Of a stretch of DNA of 64,000 nt, positions 21,765 to 32,900 are shown one piece after another. The DNA is from Hofstenia miamia (Eukaryota > Xenacoelomorpha > Acoela > Hofsteniidae). A program made the position numbers and the translations under genes. The stretch spans positions 647,303-711,302 of the forward strand of contig CABFPE010000144.1 in NCBI GenBank assembly GCA_900660155.1. The letters run 5' to 3'. Every line of letters starts with the position of its first letter. The first letter of the stretch is position 1. The notes under the pieces are model-generated. The model saw only the letters and a list, made by a program, of their open reading frames with translations. It did not search any database and had not been told where the DNA came from.

Positions 21765-23821
21765 ATTGGAGGTTTGATAATTATTTTTCTATCGATTCAA
21801 GAAGCTGATCTATCCTGGTGCTGTTACTCAAAACCAGTTGAAGGGGTATGCGAAGCTACCGGTTACATACCAGGAGGACATAAAATAATACTAGAGCCCA
21901 TCGACGCACCCGTTGCAACTCTTGAAGGTAATAATTTTTTTCACATTGCGAATAATATAATTTTCAAAATTAGTGCCATTATTTTTATAGATCATTTTAC
22001 ATCATTCAATTTTATGTGCATGTATAGTCTAAATTTCAAAACAAACATATGAGTTATGCACTTCATGTATTGCAATGTATTTCACTTTCAATAGTAAATA
22101 TCCCAGGCATTCTTTTACAATTTGTGATTATTTCTATTAAAAATTTTAAACGATCAGGTGTCACTAAATAATGAAGATATCTTAAATCTAAAAACACCAC
22201 TAGAAAATAGCAGTTACTTCAAGCATAGTCACGGCTGGACGGAGATTGCAAAAAAACAAAATATTTGAGTCAAGTTGTTGCTACTATTTCCTTTAGATAG
22301 TTCATTCTCTGAACACTAGGTATGAAAAAGAAATTGAATGTTTTTTTGCAAAAATCGCATTTTCCATTGAAAAAAACTAATATATGCATATATTTCAAAC
22401 ACACGAATCATTCTTTACTCAAATATTTACCATAATGGGAATCTTACTTACCCATAGATAGGTCCAAAACCCAGTATTCAAAAATTTCTCAATAGGCTTG
22501 GAGAGAATTGCTTAAAATGCGGGAATACAGTTTGTGCGTTTAAAGATATAAAAAATTTTATGGTTAAAAAATTTATTTTAAAACTGAATGCATAAGTGCA
22601 AAGCTATCATCTAAATATTTAGAAAATAGCGTCGCTCAGGCGTCGGTTTACCTTGGACTGGATTCTAGTGTAGCTGGTTCAATGGTTGATGTGGCCGCCA
22701 CAATGGAAAAATATGCTGATGTTGCTGCAAAGTTATCTGCTGGTCTGAGTATATGGGGAACATTACTAGGGTTTGTGCAGCTAGGAACTCCTTCACCTGA
22801 TGACATTATTAACGCTGTTAACAAGGCCTTGGCAACACTGACAGACGAAGTAAACGATCAGTTCACAAACATGCAAGGATACGTCGATCAGCAAATACTC
22901 GATCTTCAAAACGAATTGATGCAGTATAATTTTAAAAGCTATCATAATTATTTTTCAAACTGCATTAAAGAAGTAACCGCTGAGAAAGTAAATGATTGTA
23001 TGGAAGAAGCTGAGCGGATATCAGGAGCTGATTACAACAAGTTTTTGGAATATTTAGAATATGTTGACGACCATAATTGGAAAGCCACACCAAGTGATGT
23101 GAAAAAAATGGAAGTTCAATTCTTAACATTCAAAGATTTTGCGCAATTAAGAGTGATGATTTTGACTACACTGGCAAGCACTTACAAAGAAAATAGTGAT
23201 GAATATTCTCAAAAACAAACCAAACGTTATCTAACCTCTCTGGAAACTGAAACACTTCGTTATATTGATTATTCACAGTTTTGCTACAACACTATTCTCG
23301 GGATGCATGATACACCCGATTCGTATCTTACTGAAACACAGACATGTGATGATGTGACAGAGCAGCATGAGAGCTTGGTTCATACGCGAAACTGGCGCAA
23401 ATGTTATCATCACATGTCCCCAATGCTGCTAGACAGTGAAAAATGTATTGAAGAAGCTGGTGTGCGCATGGATGGCAAACACCCTACACCTTCATGTGTA
23501 ATGTGGGGAGATGACAAAGATGATTCATCTGCTACATGTGCTAAGTGGGCAATCGAAGTTGTTCGACCGTATTTCGATGATTACCATGAAAAGATGTTAG
23601 ATTCAGCTATCCACTTTTGGAATGCTAATATTTTTGATCATAGGACAGCTTGGTTCGAGATACATGATGGAGCTCGTAGAATGCTTAGGGATTTGCCCCC
23701 CGATGATAATTTTGATTTCGATTACTTAACCAATGAACAAAAGATTAGGATCAAAAATGAAATTCTTAGAATTGAAAGTTTGAAACAAAATGCACGCTTG
23801 GGAATAAAAACTGAGTTATAA
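21765..23821 (+). CDS. Unfamiliar cysteine-rich helical protein, two exons seen
   Basis: Two exons join in phase. The first, 21765-21927, follows TTTTTAG and ends GAAG|GTAATA. The intron is 21928-22622. The second, 22623-23821, follows ATATTTAG. The join reads ATLE-ENSVAQASVYLGLD, giving about 453 residues. The first exon carries a hydrophobic stretch (GGLIIIFLSIQ) and then SWCCYSKPVEGVCEATGY; a start codon or signal-peptide exon upstream was not found. The second exon begins with a Gly-rich hydrophobic segment (KLSAGLSIWGTLLGFVQLG), then long amphipathic, acidic helices with eight cysteines, and ends in a short charged tail. Cysteines and the hydrophobic start suggest a secreted protein. The frame is clean over 398 codons with no stop, so it looks like a live host gene. 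I cannot name a family. AATAAA occurs at 24331, about 500 nt past the stop. Confidence 0.75.
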
Positions 23822-24847
23822 TTTGAAAATTTTGTACATGTATTGCTATTTATTTGTGAAAATATTAACAGAAAAATATTATGAATATTGATAGCATCTG
23901 TTTCTCAATTTTAAAGAATTTCAAATTATAAGCAAATACATGGTCTACTGTAACCACAATACAATATTGTAATGAAGGACATAATTCAGCAGTTGATGCA
24001 ACATCTTTAACTAATCAAATCAAACAATTTCCAATTCTAAGCATATTTTTAAAAACTACATTAAAATATCATGAAGCAAATCATAGTAAAAATGATTTTT
24101 CTACAAGTTCAAATCAGTGATTTGACCTACATTAAGATTATTGAATTCGTGGGAACATTGTTTACTTTAAATTCATCATTTCTTTAAATCGATCATAATC
24201 AAATATATAAAAAATCCTTTAATTTGCTTTAAATTCAAAGCAAATACGACTCATTTATTACAAACTTCCAAATAACCTAAAATGTAAGCTTAGCAAAGTG
24301 TACTTCTTTGCTTAAACATTTTGCTCACATAATAAAAAATATTTCATTAAAAAACTTGCATGATATGTAATGGGAGGACTTTTCTCAAATATGGCTGCCA
24401 CTAAGCTCCACATTACCCTAATTGATTGCCAATTTTTAAGTGCATTTAGACGTACAGTCACAAAGAAATATGACAATGATAATGCTTCTCAGAATGTTTT
24501 TAAAGATGAAATAAAAAATTGCAAATGAAGTTTCCTTAAGAAAGCAGTAATTTTTATAACATGGTCTTTCTGCAGAATGCACGTGTTTTACTCACATTTT
24601 TGTTCTTTACCCTTGGGAGTAGTACCCATGCGGGTGGGTGCTCTAAAACTTGTACCAGGAGGTAATATCATCACCCTCTCAGCACTACTTTGACCAGAGA
24701 TGCAGTTGAGAACTCAACGCAAACTGAAGATGCAACATTTCCACTCATAGGCCCTAACCTATGATGATATTGGAAAAATGTACAATATCAGTGGTTCTAA
24801 TGTTCCACTGTTGCTTTCTTGAGAACTTTCAATTTCTGAAACGTTTT
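23822..24847. other. 3' flank of the orphan gene
   Basis: Non-coding. It probably holds the 3' UTR, with a candidate AATAAA at 24331-24336. Nothing else is recognised before the hAT target duplication at 24848. Confidence 0.5.
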
Positions 24848-24855
24848 ATTTGTAC
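24848..24855. repeat. Target-site duplication, left (outer hAT)
   Basis: ATTTGTAC, an exact match to 27219-27226. Confidence 0.9.
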
Positions 24856-25290
24856 CAGAGCTGCAACCATGCCGTGCTTTAATCCATGCCGTGCCGTGCC
24901 TAAAATTTATTGAATATACCAGCGCCAGAAATACAACTTTTTGTACTATTTTAACGTTCGTATTACATTATGCTAGCAGCTGTTTGATAACATAAACGAT
25001 TCTAAGAAATAGATTTGCATAGAAATTACATGCGCGAATTTTTAAAATGTAATAGCAATATTCGAATTCTCGTTCCCGTCGCTATGCTACATAATTCTTG
25101 TTTGACATTTTGCAAAATTTCAAATCATTGCTAATAGATGTATTCCATATTTTATTTTGCGATTTCTGTCGAACAGTCATAAGGCATATTTAGTACATAA
25201 CAAATAATCTGCTACGTATTATTTAATGTTTCAAAGTTTATAGTTTATGGCTTAAATATTACATTATTTATCTATGCAGAAAAAGTTTTT

Positions 25291-25991
25291 CAAAATTATT
25301 ACTTACCTTTATTTAAATTTTCATATTGTTAGATTAACATACATTCAATTAAAATAAGCAAGCCCTATTTCAATACTTTTTCAAAAATAAAGATTTTGTT
25401 TTTAATAAATATCAATTAATTTTATCGAAAGTGATCACAATATTTTTATATAAAACCGGACACATAATTGTGTTCTAAAACTCTAGCGTAAAATAAGTTT
25501 TTTTCCAAAAATTAAAGTAAACTAGCAAGCAAAGTACTGCAATTACACATGTAAGTGACTGACTTGTTACTTTGAATTCGATGTATTTGTCACAACTGCA
25601 AGGGCATTACGGTTTTCTGACCCAACCCAACTCAAACATCNCAAAATTATTATTTACCTTTATTTAAATTTTCATATTGTTAGATTAACATACATTCAAT
25701 TAAAATAAGCAAGCCCTATTTCAATACTTTTTCAAAAATAAAGATTTTGTTTTTAATAAATATCAATTAATTTTATCGAAAGTGATCACAATATTTTTAT
25801 ATAAAACCGGACACATAATTGTGTTCTAAAACTCTAGCGTAAAATAAGTTTTTTTCCAAAAATTAAAGTAAACTAGCAAGCAAAGTACTGCAATTACACA
25901 TGTAAGTGACTGACTTGTTACTTTGAATTCGATGTATTTGTCACAAGTGCAAGAGCATTACGGTTTTCTGACCCAACCCAACTCAAACATC
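25291..25991. repeat. 350-bp tandem copies joined by a single N
   Basis: 25291-25640 and 25642-25991 are nearly identical (a few substitutions, e.g. TTACTTACC versus TTATTTACC) with one N at 25641 between them. This is the signature of a scaffold join whose overlap was not merged, perhaps two haplotypes, rather than a real tandem repeat. Confidence 0.85.
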
Positions 25992-26052
25992 TTTTAGAAA
26001 AAACGGATTCAACATAAGTGGAGATCTCTAAAATTTGTCAGTGAACTGTACG

Positions 26053-26060
26053 GTTCAGAC
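26053..26060. repeat. Target-site duplication, left (inner hAT)
   Basis: GTTCAGAC, an exact match to 26806-26813. Confidence 0.9.
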
Positions 26061-26805
26061 TAGAGATGTGCGTTGTGCGGTAGCGGAGCACCGCACCGCG
26101 GTATATTGCAGTAGCGGTCGAGTTTTATGGATGGCGGTGCGGTGCAATGTGATGTGGCGCCTAAAAGTGACATTGTCCTTTAAAGCAATGCATTAATTCG
26201 TTATATAAATTATATCATAACTTGAGTAAGATAGCCTAGTGTAACATCAACTTCAATTGACTAGTTAATTAATTAATACAACTAATAGGTCCGTACTGGA
26301 TGAGTTTTCTTGTCCTACGAAGTCCTCGGTCAGATATGCAGATATGCCAATAATGCACTGTGATGAGGTTATTAAATGGTGAGGTCAAAATGCTGTAAAT
26401 TTTCCAAACTCGCTTAAGTTAATTAGATACGTTTTTATTGGGTGTACCAGCAAGTGAAGCCACTTCAGAAAGGTTATTTTCAAACACAGGTCGTTTGCTT
26501 GAAAAACGGCGACAACGCTTGAAGCCAGAGACGGTTGGCTCCATTCTTTTTTAAAAACATTTTGAAAATATTAAAAACGTTTGTAAATAAGAACCTTTTT
26601 TGTTCTTTGTAGTTGTCTTATTGTCTATTTTTGGTTTGCATTAATGTACACATTTGTACTGCATTTGTTCATGTGTCATAATTGTTTCGTGAGGGGCATT
26701 GGTTTTGAGGTGCATCGCAGTAGGAAAAAACTTTGCGGTTCGGTGCGGTAAAATACAATGCACAAGTGCGGTGCGGTATGAAGTTAATGAACCGCCACAT
26801 CTCTA
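26061..26805 (+). mobile_element. Inner hAT element, 745 bp, with dimerisation domain remnant
   Basis: The ends are TAGAGATGTGCG (26061) and TAGAGATGTGGCGG (minus strand, ending 26805), flanked by a perfect 8-bp repeat, GTTCAGAC. Subterminal sequence is rich in GCGGTGCGGTG words on both sides. The plus strand at about 26440-26552 reads SEATSERLFSNTGRLLEKR, the hAT C-terminal dimerisation block with its ERxFS core. The rest of the transposase has been lost, so it is an internally deleted derivative. It sits inside the hAT at 24856-27218 and is therefore younger. Confidence 0.9.
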
Positions 26806-26852
26806 GTTCAGACTCTCAAAGCTCCGTAGCTCTCACCTAGTGCAATATTAAC

Positions 26853-26913
26853 NNNNNNNNNNNNNNNNNNNNNNNNNNNNNNNNNNNNNNNNNNNNNNNN
26901 NNNNNNNNNNNNN
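26853..26913. other. Assembly gap, 61 N
   Basis: A run of Ns directly followed by a TA microsatellite (26914-26926). Confidence 1.
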
Positions 26914-27226
26914 TATATATATATATGATAAGCCCATTTCATGTGAACAACATGGAAATTGTGCGATCGGCGATTCTGGCTAATATATTTTCAATTTACT
27001 AATTTTTGTTTACTTATAAGACATAATAAACTGGCTGTAATCACTTTATTTACTAGAGAAATTTTGAAAAATTCTAAAAGCTATATTTGTTGCCAAATAT
27101 GAAAATGTGCCGCGCCATGCGTAATTCTATTTTTCAAAACACGTGCCGTGCCGTTCCCAAAAAATATTTTTGCAACTCTGTGCCGTGCCTTCAAAAACCA
27201 GGCACGGTTGCAACTCTGATTTGTAC

Positions 27227-27826
27227 AACACGACCTTATTCTTCTATTTCTCGAAAGAAAGCTAGAACTTACTAATTGAATTTTCTAGTTCTGCTGATTG
27301 TGGAACAACGTTCTAGCAGCAGTTCCTATTTATAACAATTTATTAAAAATAGAATTAAATTATTGTGATACTGTTTTCCTTCTTTCCAATCTTTTAACAA
27401 TTTTGTTTTTTTAGGATTTATTTAGCAACCATGACTACAAATTTTCATATCTTAACCCTATCTTTAACTTGTAAACGCCCAACTCATATACTTTGAGTAA
27501 TATTCTTCTGTTATCACCACAAAACCAAATAGCACACTGCGGGAATGTCTTACTTCAATTTTGGCCTGGGGACTCTTCCCACTTGTTGGAATAGTTAATA
27601 CTGCATGACCCACTACTCTTTAGTAATCACTAACTCTTAATCGGATGATCATGCTTTCTACGCTTAATTTGAATTAGTACCCTGAGAATGCGATTTATTT
27701 TACAACCATTCGCAGATGACACTAATTAATTTTGGTTTGACCTAACCCCTACAAAGCAACCCTTCGTGAATTTACCACGTACTTTTAAAGATTTTTTAGC
27801 TAAAAAATACTCTATATAAATTTAAA
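27227..27826. other. Anonymous DNA between hAT elements
   Basis: No gene or repeat border recognised. Confidence 0.45.
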
Positions 27827-27834
27827 TACTCGAC
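27827..27834. repeat. Target-site duplication, left (third hAT)
   Basis: TACTCGAC, matching AACTCGAC at 28591-28598 in 7 of 8 positions. Confidence 0.75.
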
Positions 27835-28590
27835 TAGAGTCAGGATTTTATTGCGTAGAAAAGGCTCGAAAAATGCGCGAAAAAGTGCACAAAAAAGAGA
27901 AAAAATTGGGTGAAAAGAGAAGGAAAAGGAGTTGAAAAATAGATTCGATCAATCAAAAATCAATTATTTTCATTACTGTTCCAGTTAATATTGGTGAGAA
28001 ATTTCAAGTTCTGCTCTGTCAATGAATGTCGTTTTGGTGAGAGTACATCTGCCATCATTGAAAATACCCGTTCTATATCAACAAAACTCATGGGTGCATT
28101 CTTATAGACTGGTGAAAGAATAGGCTTGGCGTGTTTACTGCTTTTTTGTGCTTGTCAATGCGAAATTTAATGTTTGCTGCATCAAAATCAAAGCCAGTAA
28201 CGCAACTCCGACATATAATCTTAGTTTCGGGCTCAGACTCAGAGTACTGCCAAAGTGAGGATCCGCCAGGTAAAGATTGACCGAATGCTTTCCCATTCAG
28301 CTTAACTTTTAGGCATCTTATTTTAAATAACACTGGCTGTTATATGCGACAAAAATGCTTACTGGTAAATGGCGGGAAACGTTTATTCACTCCTTTCAAC
28401 CTGTCAATCTTTTACCGCCATATTGTGCGTTTGAATGGTGCCTCGCCGCAGGCATTTTGGAAATTACGTTCGATTTTGTATTATTATATTCTAAATTTAA
28501 GTTGAAATTGCGTTTAAATCACAAAATTGCGTGAAAATAGATTTAGTAAAAAATTGCGTTATTGCATGACTCAATAAAATCCTGGCTCTA
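27835..28590 (-). mobile_element. Third hAT element, 756 bp, with dimerisation domain remnant
   Basis: The ends are TAGAGTCAGGATTTTATTGC (27835) and TAGAGCCAGGATTTTATTGA (minus strand, ending 28590), 18 of these 20 bases alike, with an 8-bp flanking repeat that differs at one base. On the minus strand at about 28105-28035, DIERVFSMMADVLSPKRHSL matches the hAT dimerisation block. The frame before it (28333-28088) may be a further C-terminal piece of the same transposase. Like its neighbours it is an internal-deletion derivative. Confidence 0.8.
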
Positions 28591-28776
28591 AACTCGACCA
28601 ACAGGTTTAGTCAATTAATCACTTTTACTTAACACAATTCTCATAAAGTACCTATGCTTTTAACCAGGTATTTTGAGTAGAATTTACTAATACTAATATA
28701 TTTCTGAGAATACAAGAAAACGGGTTTCCGAGCTTTATTTTGTCAGCTGTATAGCTAATATAAAGCACTATATATA

Positions 28777-29570
28777 CACAGACATATGACAGAAAAGAAT
28801 AGACACATATAGAAACTGTTTATTTTGATAAACATATTTTATTGAACAAAACAAAAAATTAATGGACACAAATTTAATAATTAGTATTTTGTTGACATTC
28901 CCTTTGTTGTTTTTAATGCTAGGACTCTTTTAGGCATCGCATTTATCAGTTGCCGAATATCATCTTGAGAAATTTCTTGCCATGTTTGATGCAATAAACC
29001 TAAAATTTCAGGCTTAGTAGATGGCTTTACTTTCTTTTTGCGTAGGTTCCGGTCTAATATGCCCCATACCTTTTCAATTGGGCTCATATCAGGGGACTGA
29101 CTTGGTCATGAAAGTTGCTTGATCCCATTTTGGCTCAACCAATTTTGTGTTGCCCTAGCAGCGTGACAAGGAGCTCCGTCTTCCATAAATAACGACTCAA
29201 ATTTGTTCATTTTACCACTTGAAAATATTGGCAGGAGCCCTTCTTGTAATATTGAAACATATTTCGCAGAATTGACGTTTCCTTTGCACTCCATCAGGTC
29301 TGAACGGCCCTCACTCCAAATTGCACCCCATAACATAACCGAAAAACCCCCATACTTCACGGTTGACTACAGTCTTTTAAGTCAAACTCTTGCTGAGGCC
29401 ACCTCCATACCCACACCCTTGCACTGTCGGGAAATAATGCAAATTGTGACTCATCAGAGAAAATGATATTGGCTCAAAAGGTTAATGGTCTCTCTACCAT
29501 CTCATGAGACCAATGACCTTTCAATTGTGTCATCATGTAAACACCCTGTAGTTCACAATGACTGACATGG
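28777..29570 (-). mobile_element. Tc1-like transposon, 5' end lost
   Basis: One end is seen at about 28777 (TA then CACAGACATATGACAGAAAA). The transposase reads on the minus strand from about 29470 to 28881. The other end is missing: at about 29570 the sequence passes straight into a plus-strand hAT-type coding region. Either the hAT fragment landed there or a deletion fused the two. Confidence 0.7.
28881..29470 (-). pseudogene. Tc1-type DD34E transposase, central and C-terminal part
   Basis: The catalytic blocks are IFSDESQFALFPDSARVW (first Asp, about 29462), KYGGFSVMLWGAIWSEGR (29355), SLFMEDGAPCHAARATQN (second Asp, 29190) and PSQSPDMSPIEKVWGIL (Glu, 29085). The second Asp and the Glu are 34 residues apart. 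The frame shifts near 29360 and has a stop near 29105, so it is dead, though well preserved. The N-terminal paired-like DNA-binding half is missing at the junction near 29570. Confidence 0.85.
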
Positions 29571-29571
29571 C

Positions 29572-30690
29572 AATCTTTTTAACTATTCTCCCAAAAAAGA
29601 ATCTCTTTTGGAACATATTGCTAGTCAAAGTAGCATTGACGCACGAGTTAGAAAAGTGATTATTGGTCTGTGTAAGACACGGTGGACAGAGCGTGACAGT
29701 GCCTATGAACATTTTTATTTAGCTTTGACGTTTATGATAACAGCTCTTGAAATTATCAATGGTACACATCCAAATATAGCTAATTACTCCGATGTATATA
29801 CGACAGGATGGTCATCTGATAACAAGGAGGCAACGAGTCTTCTAAATTCTGTTTGCGATTTTGGGTTCATTGTTGGTGTTGCGTCCCTATATCGTTTACT
29901 TCATCCTCTTCACGGGGTAACAAAGAAATTGCAAAGTAAATGCATTGACATTGTGAAAGCCTTTCAAGAAATTGAAACGATGAAAGAGGATATTAATGAG
30001 CTGCGAATTGATGTTGATAATCAGTTGAACAAAATATATAATCAGGCTTGTCGGATAGCAGAACATATTGGTGTAGAAAAATCTCTTCCACGAATAGCTA
30101 GGCGACAACTTCATCATGATAAAACACCAGAAGTCTACTATCGCCGAACGTTAGCTATCCTGCTTCTTGATTCCATATTATCAGAATTGACTGTTCGTTT
30201 CACCAAACTTTCCCAGAAATCGTCCCGGTTGATTTATTTAATTCCGAGTATCTTGTACAATACAGAAAGTGAAAATCAACTATTGGAAATGGCTAAATTA
30301 TACCATGGTGATCTTCCAAATCCTGATTAGTTGATATGGAATTCGCCTAATGAGAAAGGAAATGGGAGGCAGTTAGCCCTGAAGACAGACCATCTTCACT
30401 GGCCAAGACGTTGCTGAAATGTGAACGAACAAGGTTTCCCAATTTGTTCCTTCTAATAAAAATTGGATGTACTCTCCCAGTCACAAGTTGTGAATGCAAA
30501 AGCACATTTTCAGTGCTTCACCAACTCCGACAATGGCTACGTGCTTCTATGCAAACCGACAGGCTATCATTGTTGGCCTTAATGAATATTCATTGTGGTC
30601 ACCCAATTGACTGCAAGTCTGTTGTCCGAAAATTTCTGCAATTGAATCCTTGCCGCATATACAATAATAGTCTCCTTTATCAATGAATAC
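29572..30690 (+). pseudogene. ZMYM1-like hAT transposase, C-terminal half
   Basis: Open from about 29572 to the stop at 30330, then continuing in another frame from 30411 to 30686. Landmarks: LCKTRWTERDSAYEHFYLAL (the TRW-x-R-x-x-A block), WSSDNKEATSLLNSV, LQSKCIDIVKAFQEIE and ARRQLHH, then CECKSTFSVLHQLRQWLRAS, the dimerisation block with STFS where ERSFS is usual. This group (DUF4371/ZMYM1/52-kDa-repressor-like) derives from hAT transposases and is common in animal genomes. The N-terminal zinc finger and DUF4371 part is missing. The stop at 30330 and the shift after it make it a relic, though 250 codons of clean frame suggest it is fairly young. Confidence 0.8.
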
Positions 30691-31011
30691 TTAATCATGT
30701 ACCCATATAGTAAACAATTATTTACTCTATACATGTATACTTACATTTACAGTGTTGATTTCCTCTTTTTTTGTTTCTAAGCTATTGTTAAAATTCTATG
30801 TAATGTACTCATGGGGCAGTGATGGTGTAGGTTGTTTAGCCTTCAAGTGAAGGTATTGTAAAAACATTGGTACAAGCAGAGCCCCTTTAGCACAATCATG
30901 AGAGTCATGAGCGCGTCTGTTTCCAAAGTATGCGCATCTTGGGCATCAATTGTTGTATAGGGGTAGAAGTGTACAAAAACTTCCCATAAAGAACCCATTC
31001 ATGTGGCGTAA
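30691..31011. other. Anonymous DNA
   Basis: Nothing recognised. No LTR for the neighbouring LTR element could be found here. Confidence 0.4.
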
Positions 31012-32900
31012 TCAAAGAACAAGGAGCAGAACTCCTGGACTTGCTGGAGGGTCAGACACGTCGGCCCCCAACATTGAAATGATTTTGATGCACTTGGTCA
31101 CATTATAATACTGAATTATGGTCTCTACATTGTTTATCCACATTAAGTCGCCAGATGCCTGAAAAAGTACTAACACCGTGAGTTGTTCACAGACAGGTAG
31201 TTGTCTGGTGAAGATATCGTGAATTGTCAACTTTCCATCTATAAAAACATGCTCTCTATTCTCACCATCTATGAGTTGGTCGCAGATTACTTTATACTCA
31301 TCCATTTGGCTCAACTGCTTGGCGTGTTTGCTATTACTAACGTAGTTCAACTTGTCAGGGAGGTGGGCGGCGGTCTTTTTCTTCCCTTTTTTCACTCTCC
31401 ACTTTGGCAGGATCAGTGGCAGTGTCTCAATACATGGCGGCGGGATGCACAAAAGATTGTTCTTTCCACTCTCTTCTCCAGTTCTTTAAAGTTGAGCTCT
31501 TTTTGTAGGCTGGCAGTCCCAATCATGACGGGGTAGTTGATACAAGCTTACATGATGGTGTCCCAGAATCTTCCTCACAAACTGTGGGGACATAGCTGGT
31601 CAATTTGAGAATTGTTACACACATTGCCCTGGTGATAGTAGAAGCACCAGCTCCTCCTTGGTAAACATTTCCATAAGGCAGCATTTCATCATGCCCAAGA
31701 TGTCTTTATCCTTTGATTCTCTGAGCAGGCGTTCTTGTATAGTGAGATCTTCTGCTAACTCCTCCGGGCAGTGCTTGATGGTCAATATCATTTCCTTCTC
31801 TGTTATCAACCCCTGTGATATCGCTTTGGTGGTGACAGGGGGCCTCCGAATTTCTCAATGTTGACCTGCTCAATGAGGTCTCTGATTGTCGGCAATAGCT
31901 GCACTACGGAGGTGTTGAGTAGCTCCTTTTCTCGGTAGAATTGCTCTGGGGTTTTCATTACCTGTTCCAGTATTGTAATGGGTATGATCTTATCATCTTT
32001 CTTCACTTTCCTGGCTATTTCTATAAATTGATTGTAGCTGCACTCGTGATAACTAAGTCTTTCTAGATTAAAAAAGATTTCAGACTTGTCCTCAACATTA
32101 TTTATCTTCAAGGCCTCTCTGAATTGGGTGGTGGATCCAGGGAGACGCTCAATCATGCATTGCGTGCAAAGTGGGCCATCATGTAGACTGAATATCTCGA
32201 ACTTTGTGTCAGCTGTCACACCCCACATGAATTTTTTAAGAGTGTTGGAGAAAATGTTTATGTCCAACAGGCAAATCCCAAGGCGTTGACTTATTGTCAT
32301 AATTGATATCTTGCCAATTACACTATTCCCCCACCCCACCAGTCAGGCATAAAACTTTTCAAATCTTTCCATGGACCATTTTGATTTTCCTGGCGACAAT
32401 GGTGGTGCATATCAGTGAAGTAACCAATTCTTAACTTTCCAAACAAGCAGGCAGACCGCGATCTCATGCAGTGATTTCTTAGCTAGTGCAATCCTGGTGT
32501 TTGCTTCTATGGGCAGAACGAGGATAGGTGTCTTGGTTAAAAATATAGTGAGAACCCATATAGCTCCTTTTGCAAAGATATCTGCTACATTGCACTCAGA
32601 AAAGAGTAGCTCCTTGTAGTTCTTGCAGTCTTGTGTCTCATATGACAGATGAATCTCATGTAGTATCCTTTTAACTGAATGGTGGCACTGTGATGATGGG
32701 CTCCTGATCTCCAAGATGGGCCACTCTGTTTCTGGATTCTGATCTGCTTTCAAGTTTTGCCATATGTCATTTATCTCCTTGAGGGTTGCGGCACTTTGAG
32801 CAAAGGCAAAGCTGGAGTGCAGATCACTGGTTCTCATGAGTGTGGGCGTGTTCAGATCAATGATCTCTAGCATCTGAGATTAGATGGCAGTGTTGATAAT
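31012..32900 (-). pseudogene. ORF3 of the gypsy fossil, envelope position
   Basis: Open pieces downstream of integrase show a motif FMWGVTADTKF (about 32220) and WKVKNWLL (about 32420). Both have counterparts (YMWGAICDTKL and MKLKNWLLYG) in the short LTR element at 52192-55333. ORF3 is thus a shared protein of at least two LTR elements here. An envelope-like role is suggested only by position; no clear membrane span was identified. Broken. Confidence 0.6.

Larger units (their letters stand above)
24856..27218. mobile_element. Outer hAT element, non-autonomous, with nested hAT
   Basis: The inverted ends CAGAGCTGCAACCATGCCG (24856) and CAGAGTTGCAACCGTGCC (minus strand, ending 27218) are flanked by a perfect 8-bp repeat, ATTTGTAC. 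The subterminal zones are full of GCCGTGCC words on both sides. No transposase could be read inside, so it depended on a relative. A second hAT (26061-26805) sits inside, so this element is the older of the two. The interior also holds a suspected assembly duplication (25291-25991) and a 61-N gap (26853-26913), so its true length is uncertain. Confidence 0.85.

Noticed and set aside
21765-23821. Naming the orphan protein as a pore-forming protein because of its hydrophobic Gly-rich helix
   Set aside because: A single helix and cysteines do not establish this. No family motif was recognised, so the entry stays unnamed.
25291-25991. Real 350-bp tandem repeat
   Set aside because: The single N exactly between the copies, seen again at 50354, points to an unmerged scaffold overlap.
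27087-27275. 62-codon plus-strand frame with many Cys
   Set aside because: It is a translation of the GCCGTGCC-rich right end of the outer hAT element and crosses its border.
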